From Curtobacterium sp. ZW137 (GTDB taxonomy: Bacteria > Actinomycetota > Actinomycetes > Actinomycetales > Microbacteriaceae): 64,000 nt of DNA. Shown one piece after another: positions 38,267-47,099 of the stretch. The notes under the pieces are model-generated. The model did not search any database and was not told the origin of the DNA. It worked only from the letters and a program-made list of their open reading frames with translations. The first letter of the stretch is position 1. Every line of letters starts with the position of its first letter. A program made the translations under genes and the position numbers. The stretch lies in contig NZ_RJKS01000001.1 in NCBI RefSeq assembly GCF_003762905.1, positions 434,001 through 498,000 on the forward strand, read 5' to 3'.

Positions 38267-38881
38267 GTGGCTCCAGAACACGCACTCGACGCTGTCCGCC
38301 GCGCAGCGGGCTTCCGAACGGTCACCGAGGTCGCAGCGCTCGCGCCCGGTGTCCTCGTGCTCGACCCGGGGTCGGTGCTGATCGGGCTCGGCGTCTCGCT
38401 CGGCACCGGTGTCGTGCTGTACCCGGGAGCGGTGCTCGAGACGCGCGACACCGGCACGATCGAAGTGGCGGCAGGCGTGCGGGTCGGACCCGGACCGGTG
38501 ACCATCGTGGCGGACGGCGCATCGGTGTCGGTGGGCGCGGACGCGGAGCTCGGGCCGGGCGGAGTCACAGTCAGCGCCGTGTCGGCGGACGTCGTGGTCG
38601 GTGCCGGTGCTCGTCTGCGCGGTGGTGCCGTCGTCGAGGGACCGGCACACCTCGGGCCGGGCGCGCAGGTGCTCGGCACCGTCGCCGCTCGGGACGTCGT
38701 CCTGGAGGGTGGTGGGACCTTCACCGAGCCGGATCCGGACCGGCGCGCGGCCGTGCTCAAGGGCGCGGGGCGGGTCCACGGCGTGCGTGTCGCGGCCGGT
38801 GAGGTCATCGCCGCCGGTACCGTCCCGCACACCGTCGAGCGGCAACGCAAGTACCACCCCGCGGCGCCGTCGCTGCCCTGA
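38267..38881 (+). CDS. Left-handed beta-helix (hexapeptide-repeat-like) protein
   Basis: About 204 residues from GTG 38267 (MAPEHALDAVRRAAG), with GGGAGG 8 bases upstream; ATG 38249 is the alternative. From residue 30 the sequence is a regular series of short Val/Gly/Ala turns (GVSLGTGVVLYPGAVLETRD, VSVGADAELGPGGVTV, VVVGAGARLRGGAVVEG), as in GlmU C-terminal or hexapeptide acyltransferases. VERQRKYHP near the end resembles the GlmU tail. There is no uridylyltransferase domain or recognisable catalytic His, so its role is unclear. Confidence 0.65.
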   Translation: MAPEHALDAVRRAAGFRTVTEVAALAPGVLVLDPGSVLIGLGVSLGTGVVLYPGAVLETRDTGTIEVAAGVRVGPGPVTIVADGASVSVGADAELGPGGVTVSAVSADVVVGAGARLRGGAVVEGPAHLGPGAQVLGTVAARDVVLEGGGTFTEPDPDRRAAVLKGAGRVHGVRVAAGEVIAAGTVPHTVERQRKYHPAAPSLP

Positions 38882-38938
38882 GCGCAACCCGGGAACGGGG
38901 CACCAGCGCGGCTCTGACCGCCCGCGTCGCTCCGGGGT

Positions 38939-39868
38939 TCAGCGGCACGGGATGCCGGCGCGGGCGAGCTTCGCACGGACCACCTCCGGGTCCATCAGGT
39001 CGGCCCACGTCAGTCGCACGAAACCCCGGACACCGTCGAACGAGCGGACGAAGTCCTCGCGTTGCTTCTCACGCCAGTGGGCGTCGGCGGTCGAAGCGCC
39101 AGCGAGCATCGCCGTGTCTTCGTACTTCGCGCGCCCGTCCACCTCGACGACGACACCCTGGTCCGGGAACCAGAAGTCGACGACCGCTCGCCTGTCCCCG
39201 GGGCGGGCGAACTCGTGCTGTTGGACCGGCTCGGGTGCTCCGACCTGCCGGAACCGCACCCGGCAGATCGACTCCGCGGGCGACCCCGACAGTGCCGACC
39301 CCATCTCGACGGCCGTCCGTGCTCGTGCATGCGCCTTCGGCCCCACCGTGTCGACCGCCGCGATCAGGACCGAACGATCGATCACCCGGTCCCGGAGAAC
39401 GTGATCGACTGCCGGCAGGGCGTTGAGCAACGGTCGGGTCGCGGCAACGTCGACGACCGTGCGCACGAGGTCCGTGACGGGGATCCCGCAGACCTCGGTC
39501 GGTGTCCCGAACGGGTGGCGTGCCACACCGTGTCGGACGAACCACGCAGTGACCGTGGTCATCGCCGTCGTGGGATCGAGCAGGTGCACCTTCGCGGGCC
39601 ATGCGCCGAAGCTCGGGAGCCCGTGGACGCTGCTCGCGGACAACCAGCCGACGACGGAGCCCTGTGTCACTCGCGGCAGCGACGCACGAACGAGCAGGAG
39701 GTGGCGATCCGCCGGCCGGAGCCCATCGAGCGCACGCGGCCGGACGAGCACCCCGGATCGCACACGGAGGAGCTGGCCACGCTGTGCCGCGCGCTCAGCC
39801 GCACGGCGCTCTGCACCGAAGAGGGTGCTCGTCCTGATGAGCTCGACGTCGAAGGCTGGCGATCGCAT
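38939..39868 (-). CDS. AbiEi-like / DUF559 endonuclease-like protein
   Basis: A 309-residue protein from ATG 39868. The N-terminal part resembles AbiEi-type antitoxin/transcriptional regulators (AERAAQRGQLLRVRSGVLVRP, WLSASSVHGLP, VHLLDPTT, RHPFGTPTEVCGIPVTDLVR). The C-terminal domain looks like a vestigial or active very-short-patch/DUF559 fold (VVDFWFPDQGVVVEVDGRAKYED, REKQREDFVRS). Such actinobacterial proteins are common and uncharacterised; no AbiEii toxin partner is adjacent. The longer upstream frame overlaps repeat elements and is rejected. Confidence 0.65.
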   Translation of the reverse strand: MRSPAFDVELIRTSTLFGAERRAAERAAQRGQLLRVRSGVLVRPRALDGLRPADRHLLLVRASLPRVTQGSVVGWLSASSVHGLPSFGAWPAKVHLLDPTTAMTTVTAWFVRHGVARHPFGTPTEVCGIPVTDLVRTVVDVAATRPLLNALPAVDHVLRDRVIDRSVLIAAVDTVGPKAHARARTAVEMGSALSGSPAESICRVRFRQVGAPEPVQQHEFARPGDRRAVVDFWFPDQGVVVEVDGRAKYEDTAMLAGASTADAHWREKQREDFVRSFDGVRGFVRLTWADLMDPEVVRAKLARAGIPCR

Positions 39869-39971
39869 GACCAGAGCTTCCGGGATGCTGCCGCCCGGGT
39901 CGGTCTTCGGTGGAGATCTGTGGACGGACCACTCGGAAGCGCGGCCTGTGGAGGGCTGATGCGCGTGCAGG

Positions 39972-40084
39972 TTTCGACATCGCAGAAGTCGAACGACTCG
40001 TGCCGTGTCGAACCATGCGCGCGCAACCTGTGCGTTCGCAAGCTTCGACACCGCAGAACGCGATCGACTTCTGCCGTGTCGAAA
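39972..40084. repeat. Two 42-base dyad elements
   Basis: TTTCGACATCGCAGAA.. (39972-40013) and CTTCGACACCGCAGAA.. (40043-40084) are related copies 71 bases apart. Copy 2 has 15-base arms (14 pair) around a 10-base spacer; copy 1 is less perfect. They lie in the 283-base gap between the AbiEi-like start and the fliW stop; a GCGCAGC-rich stretch (40110-40150) follows. Confidence 0.65.
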
Positions 40085-40151
40085 GTGTGGCGCGAAGCGG
40101 AACCGGGAGGAGCAGCGCGCAGCGCGCTGCGCAGCGCGCAGCGCAGCGCAG

Positions 40152-40547
40152 CTAGCGCCGCGCGAGCTCCGCGCGCAGCGGCAGGTCCTGGTCCTCCAGG
40201 ATGAACTGGGCGCCGACGCCCGTGCGGGCGTTCACCACGACGGGGGCGAGCAGGTTCACCGTGGTGCCCGCCGCACCGGGGTTCGCCACGACGAGCAGCA
40301 TCGCGTCAGCAGGATCGGCGAGCCCGATGGACGCGGCCTGCGCGTCGGAGAGCGACGGCGCGTACGAGGGCAGGTGCGACGCCGCGTCGAGCAGGAACAG
40401 CCGCGGGTCGGTGACGCCGGACGCCGTGACCCCGGCGCCGACCAGCGTGAAGAGCCCGTCCGCCCCGGCGACCGGGACGAGCGTGAACGACACCAGCGGC
40501 TCGAGGCCGAAGGGCGCGACGGTGAAGGTCAGGGGGATGTTGCTCAT
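40152..40547 (-). CDS. fliW: Flagellar assembly factor FliW
   Basis: A 131-residue FliW (MSNIPLTFTVAPFGLEPL). Family marks are the Phe/Leu-rich N-terminus, DPRLFLLDAASHLPSY and LLVVANPGAAGTTVNLLAPVVVNARTGVGAQ. FliW binds flagellin and antagonises CsrA, coupling flagellin export to its translation. It is last in the flgN-flgK-flgL-fliW operon and overlaps flgL by 4 bases. No csrA is in the window. Confidence 0.9.
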   Translation of the reverse strand: MSNIPLTFTVAPFGLEPLVSFTLVPVAGADGLFTLVGAGVTASGVTDPRLFLLDAASHLPSYAPSLSDAQAASIGLADPADAMLLVVANPGAAGTTVNLLAPVVVNARTGVGAQFILEDQDLPLRAELARR

Positions 40548-41449
40548 GAGAGGTAGTCCATCAGGGTCGGCTGGAGCACCTTCGCGGTGACGGCGAGGGC
40601 TGCCTGGTAGTTGGTCTGCTGCACCTGCAGGTCGAGGACGGCCTTCGCGAGGTCCTTGTCCTCGATCGAGGACCGCCGGGACTCCAGCGAGACCGCACCG
40701 GACGCCAGCGACGACTGCGCCGTGAGTGCCGCGGCGTGCCGGACACCGACGTCGGCCTGGACGCCGCGCACGGTGGCGATGTGCGCGTCGACGTCGTTGA
40801 GTCGGGGGTTCACGTTCACGCCGTTCTGCAGGTCGGAGACGATCGAGTCGATCATCGAGAACACCGACGAGGACCCCGATCCGAACACGTCGGTGCCGGG
40901 CGTGTCGACCCGCAGCGTGGTGCCGTCCCCGATGCGCCGGTCGACCGGCGCCGTGGCCGACGCCCACCCGGAGCCGGGAGCCGACGGGGTGCCCGCGTCG
41001 TAGGCGACTGCTGCGGTGGAGGACCCGGCGAACACCGAGCGGGTGCCGTACGTGGCGTTCGCGCTCGTCGCGAGGTCGGCGGCCAGCGCCTGGAACTGCG
41101 TGACGTAGGCGTCCCGGTCGGTGTCGCTCATGGTGCCGGTGTTCGCCGCCTGCACGGTGAGGTCGCGGACCTTGGACAGCACCGAGTAGACATCGCCGAG
41201 CGCGCTGTCGGTGTTCGCGAGCCACCCGACGGCGTCGTCCGCGTTGCGGGTGTACTGCGCGTTCGCAGCCTGCTCCTTGCGGACCTGCATCGCCGACGCG
41301 GTGCCGACGGGGTCGTCGGAGGGCTTGCCGATGTTCTTCAGCGTGGTGGCCTGGTCGGTGAGCTGCGCGAGCTTCGCCGCACCGGCCTGCAGCCGCGCGG
41401 TCGCGGCCGCCATGGACATCTGGGTGGTGACCCGGGTGATCATCGTCAT
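40544..41449 (-). CDS. flgL: Flagellar hook-associated protein 3
   Basis: A 301-residue FlgL, the hook-filament junction protein. The N-terminal D0/D1 helix is MSMAAATARLQAGAAKLAQL with the conserved NIGKPSDDPVGTASAM. The C-terminal D0 is VQQTNYQAALAVTAKVLQPTLMDYL. ATG 41449 has GGGAGG upstream and overlaps the flgK stop by 4 bases. It is secreted without a signal peptide through the flagellar export gate. Confidence 0.93.
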   Translation of the reverse strand: MTMITRVTTQMSMAAATARLQAGAAKLAQLTDQATTLKNIGKPSDDPVGTASAMQVRKEQAANAQYTRNADDAVGWLANTDSALGDVYSVLSKVRDLTVQAANTGTMSDTDRDAYVTQFQALAADLATSANATYGTRSVFAGSSTAAVAYDAGTPSAPGSGWASATAPVDRRIGDGTTLRVDTPGTDVFGSGSSSVFSMIDSIVSDLQNGVNVNPRLNDVDAHIATVRGVQADVGVRHAAALTAQSSLASGAVSLESRRSSIEDKDLAKAVLDLQVQQTNYQAALAVTAKVLQPTLMDYLS

Positions 41450-42867
41450 CCCCTCCCGACGAGGCCGACGCGGTTGATGAGAGTGTCGAGCATCTCGTCG
41501 ACGGCCGTCAGGACGCGCGCCGCGCCCTGGTAGGCGTGCTGGTAGCTCAGCAGGTTGACGTTCTCCTCGTCGAGGTCGACGCCGGCGCTCGACTGCTGCT
41601 GCGTGCGGGCGTTGGTGAGCGCGAGTCCGGTGAGCGTCGATTCCGACGTCGCCGACCGGGAGGCGGTGCCCACCCCCGCCACGAAGGTCGCCCACGCGCG
41701 GTCGGGTGCGTCCAGGGCCGCGCCGAGCTGCCCGATGGCGTCCGCGACCGAACCGTCGTGGTCGCCCGCCGCGTTCCGTGTCGCGATGCCGCTCGCGTCG
41801 GTGGGGACGACGGTGAGGCCCTGCGCTGCGGAGACGCCGGCGGTGAGGGTGAAGAAGTCGACGCCGGTGGTGCCGGCCGGGGTCGTGCCGGCGTGGTGCG
41901 CGGCGTTCACCTGCGCGGCGATCGTGGTCGCGACGGCGTCGTAGGCGGCGGACGCCTGGGCGAGCGCGCCGCCGGTGCCGTTCGTGTTCGCCGGGGCGAG
42001 CAGCGAGACGTTGCCGGCGATCGAGCCGCCGTCGAGGGCGACCGCGGAGCCGGAGCCGGACGCCCAGGTGAGCGTCACGGCCGAGCCGTCCCCGAGCCGG
42101 GTGCCGCCGCCGAGGGCGACGGCGCGGGCGTCGGTGCCCTGCACGAGTGGGTTGCCCCCGATGAGCACGTCGACGGTGCCGTCGGCGTTCGTCCGGGTGG
42201 TGCCGCCGGCGAGCGAGGCGATCTGCTCGGTGAGCTGGTCACGCTGGTCGATGAGCTCGTTGGCGTTCCCGCCGCCGGCGAGCGTGGCGCGGATCGTCCC
42301 GTTGAGGTCGGCGACCTGCTTCGCGGCGTCGTTGAGCTGCGAGACCTGCCCGGCGACGGTGTTCCGGACGCTCGTCCACTGGGCGTCGACGGCCTTCGAG
42401 CCGCTCGCGAGCGCCGCGGCGACGGTGTTCGCGGCGCCGATGAGCGCGGTCGCCGCACCGGGGTCGTCGGTGTGCGTTGCGAGGTCGCTCCAGGCGGACC
42501 AGAAGCCGTCGAGCTTCGCGGAGACGCCGTCCGATCCGGGCTCGTTGAGGCCGGTCTCGAGCTGGTCGAGCGCGGTTGCCCTGGCCGTGGCGTAGGCGGA
42601 GGACCCGGCCGCGGCGCGGACGCCGGCGTCGAGGGTCAGGGACCCGAGCCGGGCGATGCCGTCGACGGAGACGCCCTGTCCCGCGAGCGCTGCGGTGCCC
42701 CGCATGAACCCGGTCTGGACGGTGGGGACGGAGGTCTGGGTGACGCGCTGCCGCGTGTAGCCGGTGGTGCCGGCGTTCGCCATGTTCTGGCCGGTGACGT
42801 CGATGCCGGCGCGGGCGGCGGTGAGGCCGGAGTACGCGGTCGCGAGGGAGCCGAAGGTGCTGACCAC
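41446..42867 (-). CDS. flgK: Flagellar hook-associated protein 1
   Basis: A 473-residue FlgK. The N-terminal rod/hook motif is AYSGLTAARAGIDVTGQNMANAGTTGYTRQRV. The centre has ANELIDQRDQLTEQIASLAG and a variable domain, and the C-terminus ends VNLLSYQHAYQGAARVLTAVDEMLDTLIN. GTG 42867 lies just after the FlgN stop codon. It polymerises between hook and filament, capped by FlgL. Confidence 0.93.
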   Translation of the reverse strand: MVSTFGSLATAYSGLTAARAGIDVTGQNMANAGTTGYTRQRVTQTSVPTVQTGFMRGTAALAGQGVSVDGIARLGSLTLDAGVRAAAGSSAYATARATALDQLETGLNEPGSDGVSAKLDGFWSAWSDLATHTDDPGAATALIGAANTVAAALASGSKAVDAQWTSVRNTVAGQVSQLNDAAKQVADLNGTIRATLAGGGNANELIDQRDQLTEQIASLAGGTTRTNADGTVDVLIGGNPLVQGTDARAVALGGGTRLGDGSAVTLTWASGSGSAVALDGGSIAGNVSLLAPANTNGTGGALAQASAAYDAVATTIAAQVNAAHHAGTTPAGTTGVDFFTLTAGVSAAQGLTVVPTDASGIATRNAAGDHDGSVADAIGQLGAALDAPDRAWATFVAGVGTASRSATSESTLTGLALTNARTQQQSSAGVDLDEENVNLLSYQHAYQGAARVLTAVDEMLDTLINRVGLVGRG

Positions 42868-42871
42868 GGTG

Positions 42872-43357
42872 CTACAGGCTCCCGTCGAAGAGGCGCGCTT
42901 CGCCGGCGGCACGGCCGGAGGACCCGGTCGCGTCGTAGGTCGCCGCGTCGCCGACGGTCCCGGCGAGGGTCTCCTCGGTCGCCTGTGCCGCGGTGCGGAG
43001 GAAGCGGTCGTTCTCGTCCCGGAGGGCGCCGATCTGCGTGGTGAGTTCGAGCATGGCCTGCAGGTGGGCGGCGAGGATCTCACCCCATGGGCCGTTCGGC
43101 GCCGCTGCGACGACGTCACGCAGGGGAGCTGCGGGGTCCACGCCCCACTCCTCGGCGACGGCGGCGCTCTGTGCGCTGCGCTCGAGGCCGGTGGTGCGGA
43201 GCCGTTCGAGCACCTGCTCGACCTCGCGGCTGGCGTGCGACACCCAGCGGGAGCGGCCCGCGGCGAGCAGGAGCTGCTCCTCCTCGAGCTTGAACGTGAG
43301 CAGTTCGAGCAGTTCTCGTTCGCGCCAGAGCACGGCGGACAGGTCGTTCACGCTCAT
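42872..43357 (-). CDS. flgN: Flagellar export chaperone FlgN
   Basis: A 161-residue helical protein starting MSVNDLSAVLWRERELLELL. The long amphipathic helix LTFKLEEEQLLLAAGR and C-terminal helices AHLQAMLELTTQIGAL match FlgN, the chaperone of FlgK/FlgL. ATG 43357 has GGGAGG at a normal distance; ATG 43360 is the alternative. It is first in its operon, with a sigma-28-like promoter upstream. Confidence 0.85.
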   Translation of the reverse strand: MSVNDLSAVLWRERELLELLTFKLEEEQLLLAAGRSRWVSHASREVEQVLERLRTTGLERSAQSAAVAEEWGVDPAAPLRDVVAAAPNGPWGEILAAHLQAMLELTTQIGALRDENDRFLRTAAQATEETLAGTVGDAATYDATGSSGRAAGEARLFDGSL

Positions 43358-43397
43358 CATCTCCTCCCGGTGTCGGTCATCCTGTGGACACCGAGGA

Positions 43398-43425
43398 CTA
43401 TCGGCCGGGTCGGGAGCACCGTAAG
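43398..43425 (-). promoter_or_regulatory. Sigma-28 (FliA) type promoter of flgN-flgK-flgL-fliW
   Basis: On the minus strand: CTTA (43425-43422), a 16-base spacer and GCCGATAG (43405-43398). Spacing and boxes match the fliC promoter and the general FliA pattern TAAA-N15-GCCGATAA. Confidence 0.7.
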
Positions 43426-43768
43426 CGCGGCGGTCCGCCCGCAGGCCGTGACCCCTCCTCAACGGGGGTCAGGAACGAGCGTTCTCCGGCTCGTGTCCTC
43501 CCAAATGCCGACCGGGATTGCCCCGTCGTCCCCCCGCACTGGGGACGCCTGCGGGGCTGCTCAGGGGATTGCCAGCCGATACATTCAGAACCGCACCCCG
43601 GGGGACAATCCGGAGCGCGTCACAGGGGCGCAGGTGCACCGCTCGGAGGGACCCGGGCGGTTCTTCGGCGTACCACCCGGCCTCCACGCGGCCGGTGATC
43701 GTCGTGCCCACGCACAGGGTGGGCCCCAGGGACGGGGTCAGTCACAGCGAGACGACCAGGGGAAGCGC

Positions 43769-44587
43769 ATGGACCGCACCGAACGCAACGCGATGATCAC
43801 CGAGCACCTCCCGCTCGTGGGGTACATCGTGTCCGACGTCCGTGCCCGTGCCACCCACCTCGACCGCGACGACCTCGCCGCCGTCGGTTCGCTCGCACTC
43901 GTCACCGCCGCCGACGCGTTCGACCCCACCCTCGGCGTCCCGTTCGGCGCCTACGCCCGAACCCGGATCACCGGTGCGATCGCCGACGACATGCGCTCGG
44001 CGGACTGGGCGAGCCGCGGCACCCGGAAGCGCATCCGCGAGGCGCTCGCCACGCAGGAAGCGCTGTCCTCCCGGCTCGGTCGCAGCGTCTCCGTGCAGGA
44101 GATCGCGGACGCGATGGGCGTCGACCGCCAGACGGCCGCCGACGCGATGAGCGACGCCGGTCGCACCGTGACCCCGATCGACGAGACCGTGCACGACACC
44201 GTCGCGGCCGAGATCCCGATGCCGGGCGACGACCTCGTCGAGACCGAACGCCGTCGCTACCTCCGCGCCGCCGTCGAGGCGCTGCCCGAGCGGATGCGCT
44301 TCATCGTCGAGGCCGTGTACTTCGGCGACCGCTCGGTCACCGAGGTCGCCGCCGAGCTCGGGATCACGCACTCCGCCGTGTCGCAGCAGCGCTCCGAGGC
44401 GATGCGCCTGCTCCGCGACGGTCTCGCCACGCACCACGGCGACGGGGGAGCCGTTCCCGAGCCGGCCTCGCGCACCACGGCCGCGCGCCGGAGCGCCTAC
44501 CTCGCCAAGGTCGCTGCGAACGCCGCGGTCGGGGTCGCCCGCGCCGTGCAGGACGTGGCGTCCGGCCACCAGGTGGTCGCGAGCTGA
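43769..44587 (+). CDS. fliA: Flagellar RNA polymerase sigma factor (sigma-28)
   Basis: A 272-residue sigma-70-family factor of the FliA/WhiG group. Region 2 spans about 8-80 (TEHLPLVGYIVSDVRARATH, DRDDLAAVGSLALVTAADAFDP, FGAYARTRITGAIADDMR, SADWASRGTRKRIRE). Region 3 contains LGRSVSVQEIADAMGVD and region 4 ELGITHSAVSQQRSEAMRLL. The C-terminal 35 residues (SAYLAKVAANAAVGVARAV) are an extra Ala-rich extension. ATG 43769 has CAGGGGAAG upstream. No flgM anti-sigma gene is recognisable nearby. It drives the CTNA/GCCGAYA promoters in this cluster. Confidence 0.9.
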   Translation: MDRTERNAMITEHLPLVGYIVSDVRARATHLDRDDLAAVGSLALVTAADAFDPTLGVPFGAYARTRITGAIADDMRSADWASRGTRKRIREALATQEALSSRLGRSVSVQEIADAMGVDRQTAADAMSDAGRTVTPIDETVHDTVAAEIPMPGDDLVETERRRYLRAAVEALPERMRFIVEAVYFGDRSVTEVAAELGITHSAVSQQRSEAMRLLRDGLATHHGDGGAVPEPASRTTAARRSAYLAKVAANAAVGVARAVQDVASGHQVVAS

Positions 44588-44629
44588 GACGTGAGTACCG
44601 TCGCGGACGAGATTTCCGCGGCGGTTCTC

Positions 44630-44657
44630 CTAACGCCTCCGGCCGACCGGCCGACAG
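44630..44657 (+). promoter_or_regulatory. Sigma-28 (FliA) type promoter of fliC
   Basis: CTAA (44630-44633), a 16-base spacer and GCCGACAG (44650-44657), 60 bases before the flagellin start. Confidence 0.75.
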
Positions 44658-44717
44658 GCACCGTTGCCAGCCCACGGACGGGCCGGCGAAGACCCACACT
44701 TCACGGAGGAAATCACC

Positions 44718-45569
44718 ATGGGTATGTCCATCAACACCAACCTCTCGGCACTCAACACGTACCGGAACCTCAACTCGACGCAGAACGACCTGTCGAAGTC
44801 CCTCGAGAAGCTCTCGTCGGGTCTCCGCATCAACCGTGCTGCCGACGACGCGGCCGGTCTGTCGATCTCCGAGGGGCTGAAGTCCCAGGTCGGTGGCCTC
44901 ACGGTCGCCGCCCGCAACGCACAGGACGGCATCTCCGTCGTGCAGACCGCTGAAGGTGGCCTCACCGAGACCCACTCGATCCTCCAGCGCATGCGCGACC
45001 TGGCGGTGCAGGCCGGCAACGACTCGAACAACGACGACTCGCGTACGGCGATCACCACCGAGGTCGGCGAGCTCTCCAAGGAGCTCACCCGCATCTCGCA
45101 GTCGACCAACTTCAACGGCATCAAGCTGCTGGACGGTACTGCGAGCACCGAGGACACCGGCACCGGTTCGCTGACCTTCCAGGTCGGCGCGAACGGTGAC
45201 GCTGCGAGCCAGATCTCGATCGACCTGTCCGGCGCCAACGTCGGCACGATCGTGGAGAACCTGAAGGACATCGATCTGACGAGCGGTGACGGCGCTCGGA
45301 CTGCGATCACCACGATCGACGCGCAGATCAAGACGGTGTCCGAGGCGCGTTCGAACATCGGTGCCGTGCAGAACCGTCTTGACCACGCGATCAACGTGAC
45401 GAACGTGGCCAAGGAGAACCTCACCGCGGCGTCCTCGCGCATCACCGACGTCGACATGGCGGAGGAGATGGTCAAGTACACGCGCGACAACATCCTCAGC
45501 CAGGCCGGCACGTCGATGCTCGCGCAGGCGAACCAGAGCACGCAGAACGTCCTCTCGCTGCTCCGCTAG
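44718..45569 (+). CDS. fliC: Flagellin
   Basis: A 283-residue flagellin. The N-terminal D0/D1 contains SINTNLSALNTYRNLN and LEKLSSGLRINRAADDAAGL; the C-terminal D1/D0 contains ITDVDMAEEMVKYTRDNIL and SMLAQANQSTQNVLSLL. The middle is short, so the outer D2/D3 domains are nearly absent. ATG 44718 is preceded by GGAGG. Codon use is stronger and more uniform than in neighbours, as expected for a highly expressed gene. Confidence 0.96.
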   Translation: MGMSINTNLSALNTYRNLNSTQNDLSKSLEKLSSGLRINRAADDAAGLSISEGLKSQVGGLTVAARNAQDGISVVQTAEGGLTETHSILQRMRDLAVQAGNDSNNDDSRTAITTEVGELSKELTRISQSTNFNGIKLLDGTASTEDTGTGSLTFQVGANGDAASQISIDLSGANVGTIVENLKDIDLTSGDGARTAITTIDAQIKTVSEARSNIGAVQNRLDHAINVTNVAKENLTAASSRITDVDMAEEMVKYTRDNILSQAGTSMLAQANQSTQNVLSLLR

Positions 45570-45681
45570 TCGCGTCGTGCCGCTCTCCGGGACAGTTCAG
45601 GCGTCCCGGGGAGCGGCACACCGCACCGCTCGTGCGGCACGCCCACCGGCGTCGCCCTGACCGTGACCCCAAGGAGCCACG

Positions 45682-47088
45682 ATGACCACGTCGTCCGTGT
45701 CGTCGACCAGCGGCAACTTCGCCATCGACGGACTCGTCTCCGGACTCGACACCACGAGCCTGATCAACTCGCTCATGTCGATCGAGTCGGTGCCGCAGAC
45801 GCTCCTGAAGAACAAGGTCACGACGACCAACTCGTTCATCTCGTCGCTGCAGACGATCAACTCGTTGGTCCAGACCCTCGCGACCAAGGCCACGGCCGCC
45901 GCGAAAGCCACCTCGCTCGACGTGTTCAGCGCCACGAGCTCGAACGCCGCGGTCACCGTGGCGACGGGGGCGAACGCCAGCGCCGGGTCGCTGAGCTTCA
46001 CCGTCGCGTCCACCGCCGCCGCGCAGGTCGGGGTCACCGCGGCGACGTCCACCTGGTCCGCCGACGCCCAGCCGATCACCATCACGAAGGCCGACGGCAC
46101 CACGACGACGGTGACGCCGAAGTCGGGCTCGCTCGACGACGTCGCCTCCGCGATCACGAAGTCCGGCGCCGGGGTCACCGCCACGAAGGTCGCGGCCGGC
46201 ACGGACACGGACGGCACGAAGCTCTACCGCCTGCAGCTCACGTCCACCACGACGGGTGCCGCCGGCGCGTTCACGATCTCCCGCGGCACGGCCGACGACG
46301 TCGCCGCCGGGACCGCGACGAACGTCCTCACCGAGATCGGTGCCGCCGTCGTCACGCAGGCGTCGGACGCCTCGGTGACGCTGTGGGCCGGCACCGCCGC
46401 CGCACAGACGGTGACGAGCGCGTCGAACACGTTCACGGACCTGGTCCCCGGCCTCACCGTCACGGTGACGAAGCCGACGACGGATCCGGTGACGGTGACG
46501 GTCGCCCAGGACACGACGCAGGCCCAGGCCGTCGCGTCCGGGCTGGTCGACGCGATGAACGCGATCACGTCGTACTACAACTCGAACACCAGCCTGACGA
46601 GCACCACGAGCGCGACGACCGGCACCACGACGACCACGGCGGGCGTGCTCCTCGGCGACGCCACCACGCGCGACGCCGTGCAGCGCCTCACGAGCACGAT
46701 GTCCGCGCCGGTGAACGGCAAGTCCCCGTCCTCGATCGGCATCTCGATCACGAAGGACGGCGACTTCACCTTCGACGCCGACGCGTTCCAGAAGGCCCTC
46801 GCCACCGACCCCCAGGGCACCCAGGACATCCTCTCCGGGCTCGCGACGACGGTCGGGTCCGCGGCGACCGCCATCTCGGACAAGTACACCGGCTCCATCA
46901 CCACCGCGATCACCGGACAGCAGTCGGTGGTCAAGGACCTCAACGACCAGATCGACCGCTGGACCGACCGCCTCGCATCCCGCAAGTCGGCACTGCAGAC
47001 GCAGTACGCGGCGCTCGAGACCAGCCTCAGCAAGCTCCAGTCGCAGTCGAGCTGGCTCACCAGCCAGCTCGCGAGCACCTCGAGCTGA
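45682..47088 (+). CDS. fliD: Flagellar filament cap protein
   Basis: A 468-residue FliD. The N-terminal SGNFAIDGLVSGLDTTSLIN and the C-terminal coiled coil (QQSVVKDLNDQIDRWTDRL, RKSALQTQYAALETSLSKLQ) are diagnostic; the centre is Thr/Ala/Val-rich and variable. It caps the growing filament. AAGGAG lies 6 bases before ATG 45682. It starts a fliD-fliS-fliT unit. Confidence 0.93.
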   Translation: MTTSSVSSTSGNFAIDGLVSGLDTTSLINSLMSIESVPQTLLKNKVTTTNSFISSLQTINSLVQTLATKATAAAKATSLDVFSATSSNAAVTVATGANASAGSLSFTVASTAAAQVGVTAATSTWSADAQPITITKADGTTTTVTPKSGSLDDVASAITKSGAGVTATKVAAGTDTDGTKLYRLQLTSTTTGAAGAFTISRGTADDVAAGTATNVLTEIGAAVVTQASDASVTLWAGTAAAQTVTSASNTFTDLVPGLTVTVTKPTTDPVTVTVAQDTTQAQAVASGLVDAMNAITSYYNSNTSLTSTTSATTGTTTTTAGVLLGDATTRDAVQRLTSTMSAPVNGKSPSSIGISITKDGDFTFDADAFQKALATDPQGTQDILSGLATTVGSAATAISDKYTGSITTAITGQQSVVKDLNDQIDRWTDRLASRKSALQTQYAALETSLSKLQSQSSWLTSQLASTSS

Positions 47089-47099
47089 TCGGGAACCCC

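Noticed and set aside
34732-38976. A 1414-codon open frame on the minus strand
   Set aside because: It runs antisense through well-supported AKR-opposite frame, ChaB, KAS III and beta-helix genes, with Arg/Pro-rich shadow composition and no domain. High GC makes such frames common.
43550-43600. Sigma-28 promoter for fliA itself
   Set aside because: GCCGATA is present, but no CTNA box lies at the 16-17 base spacing seen at the other three sites.
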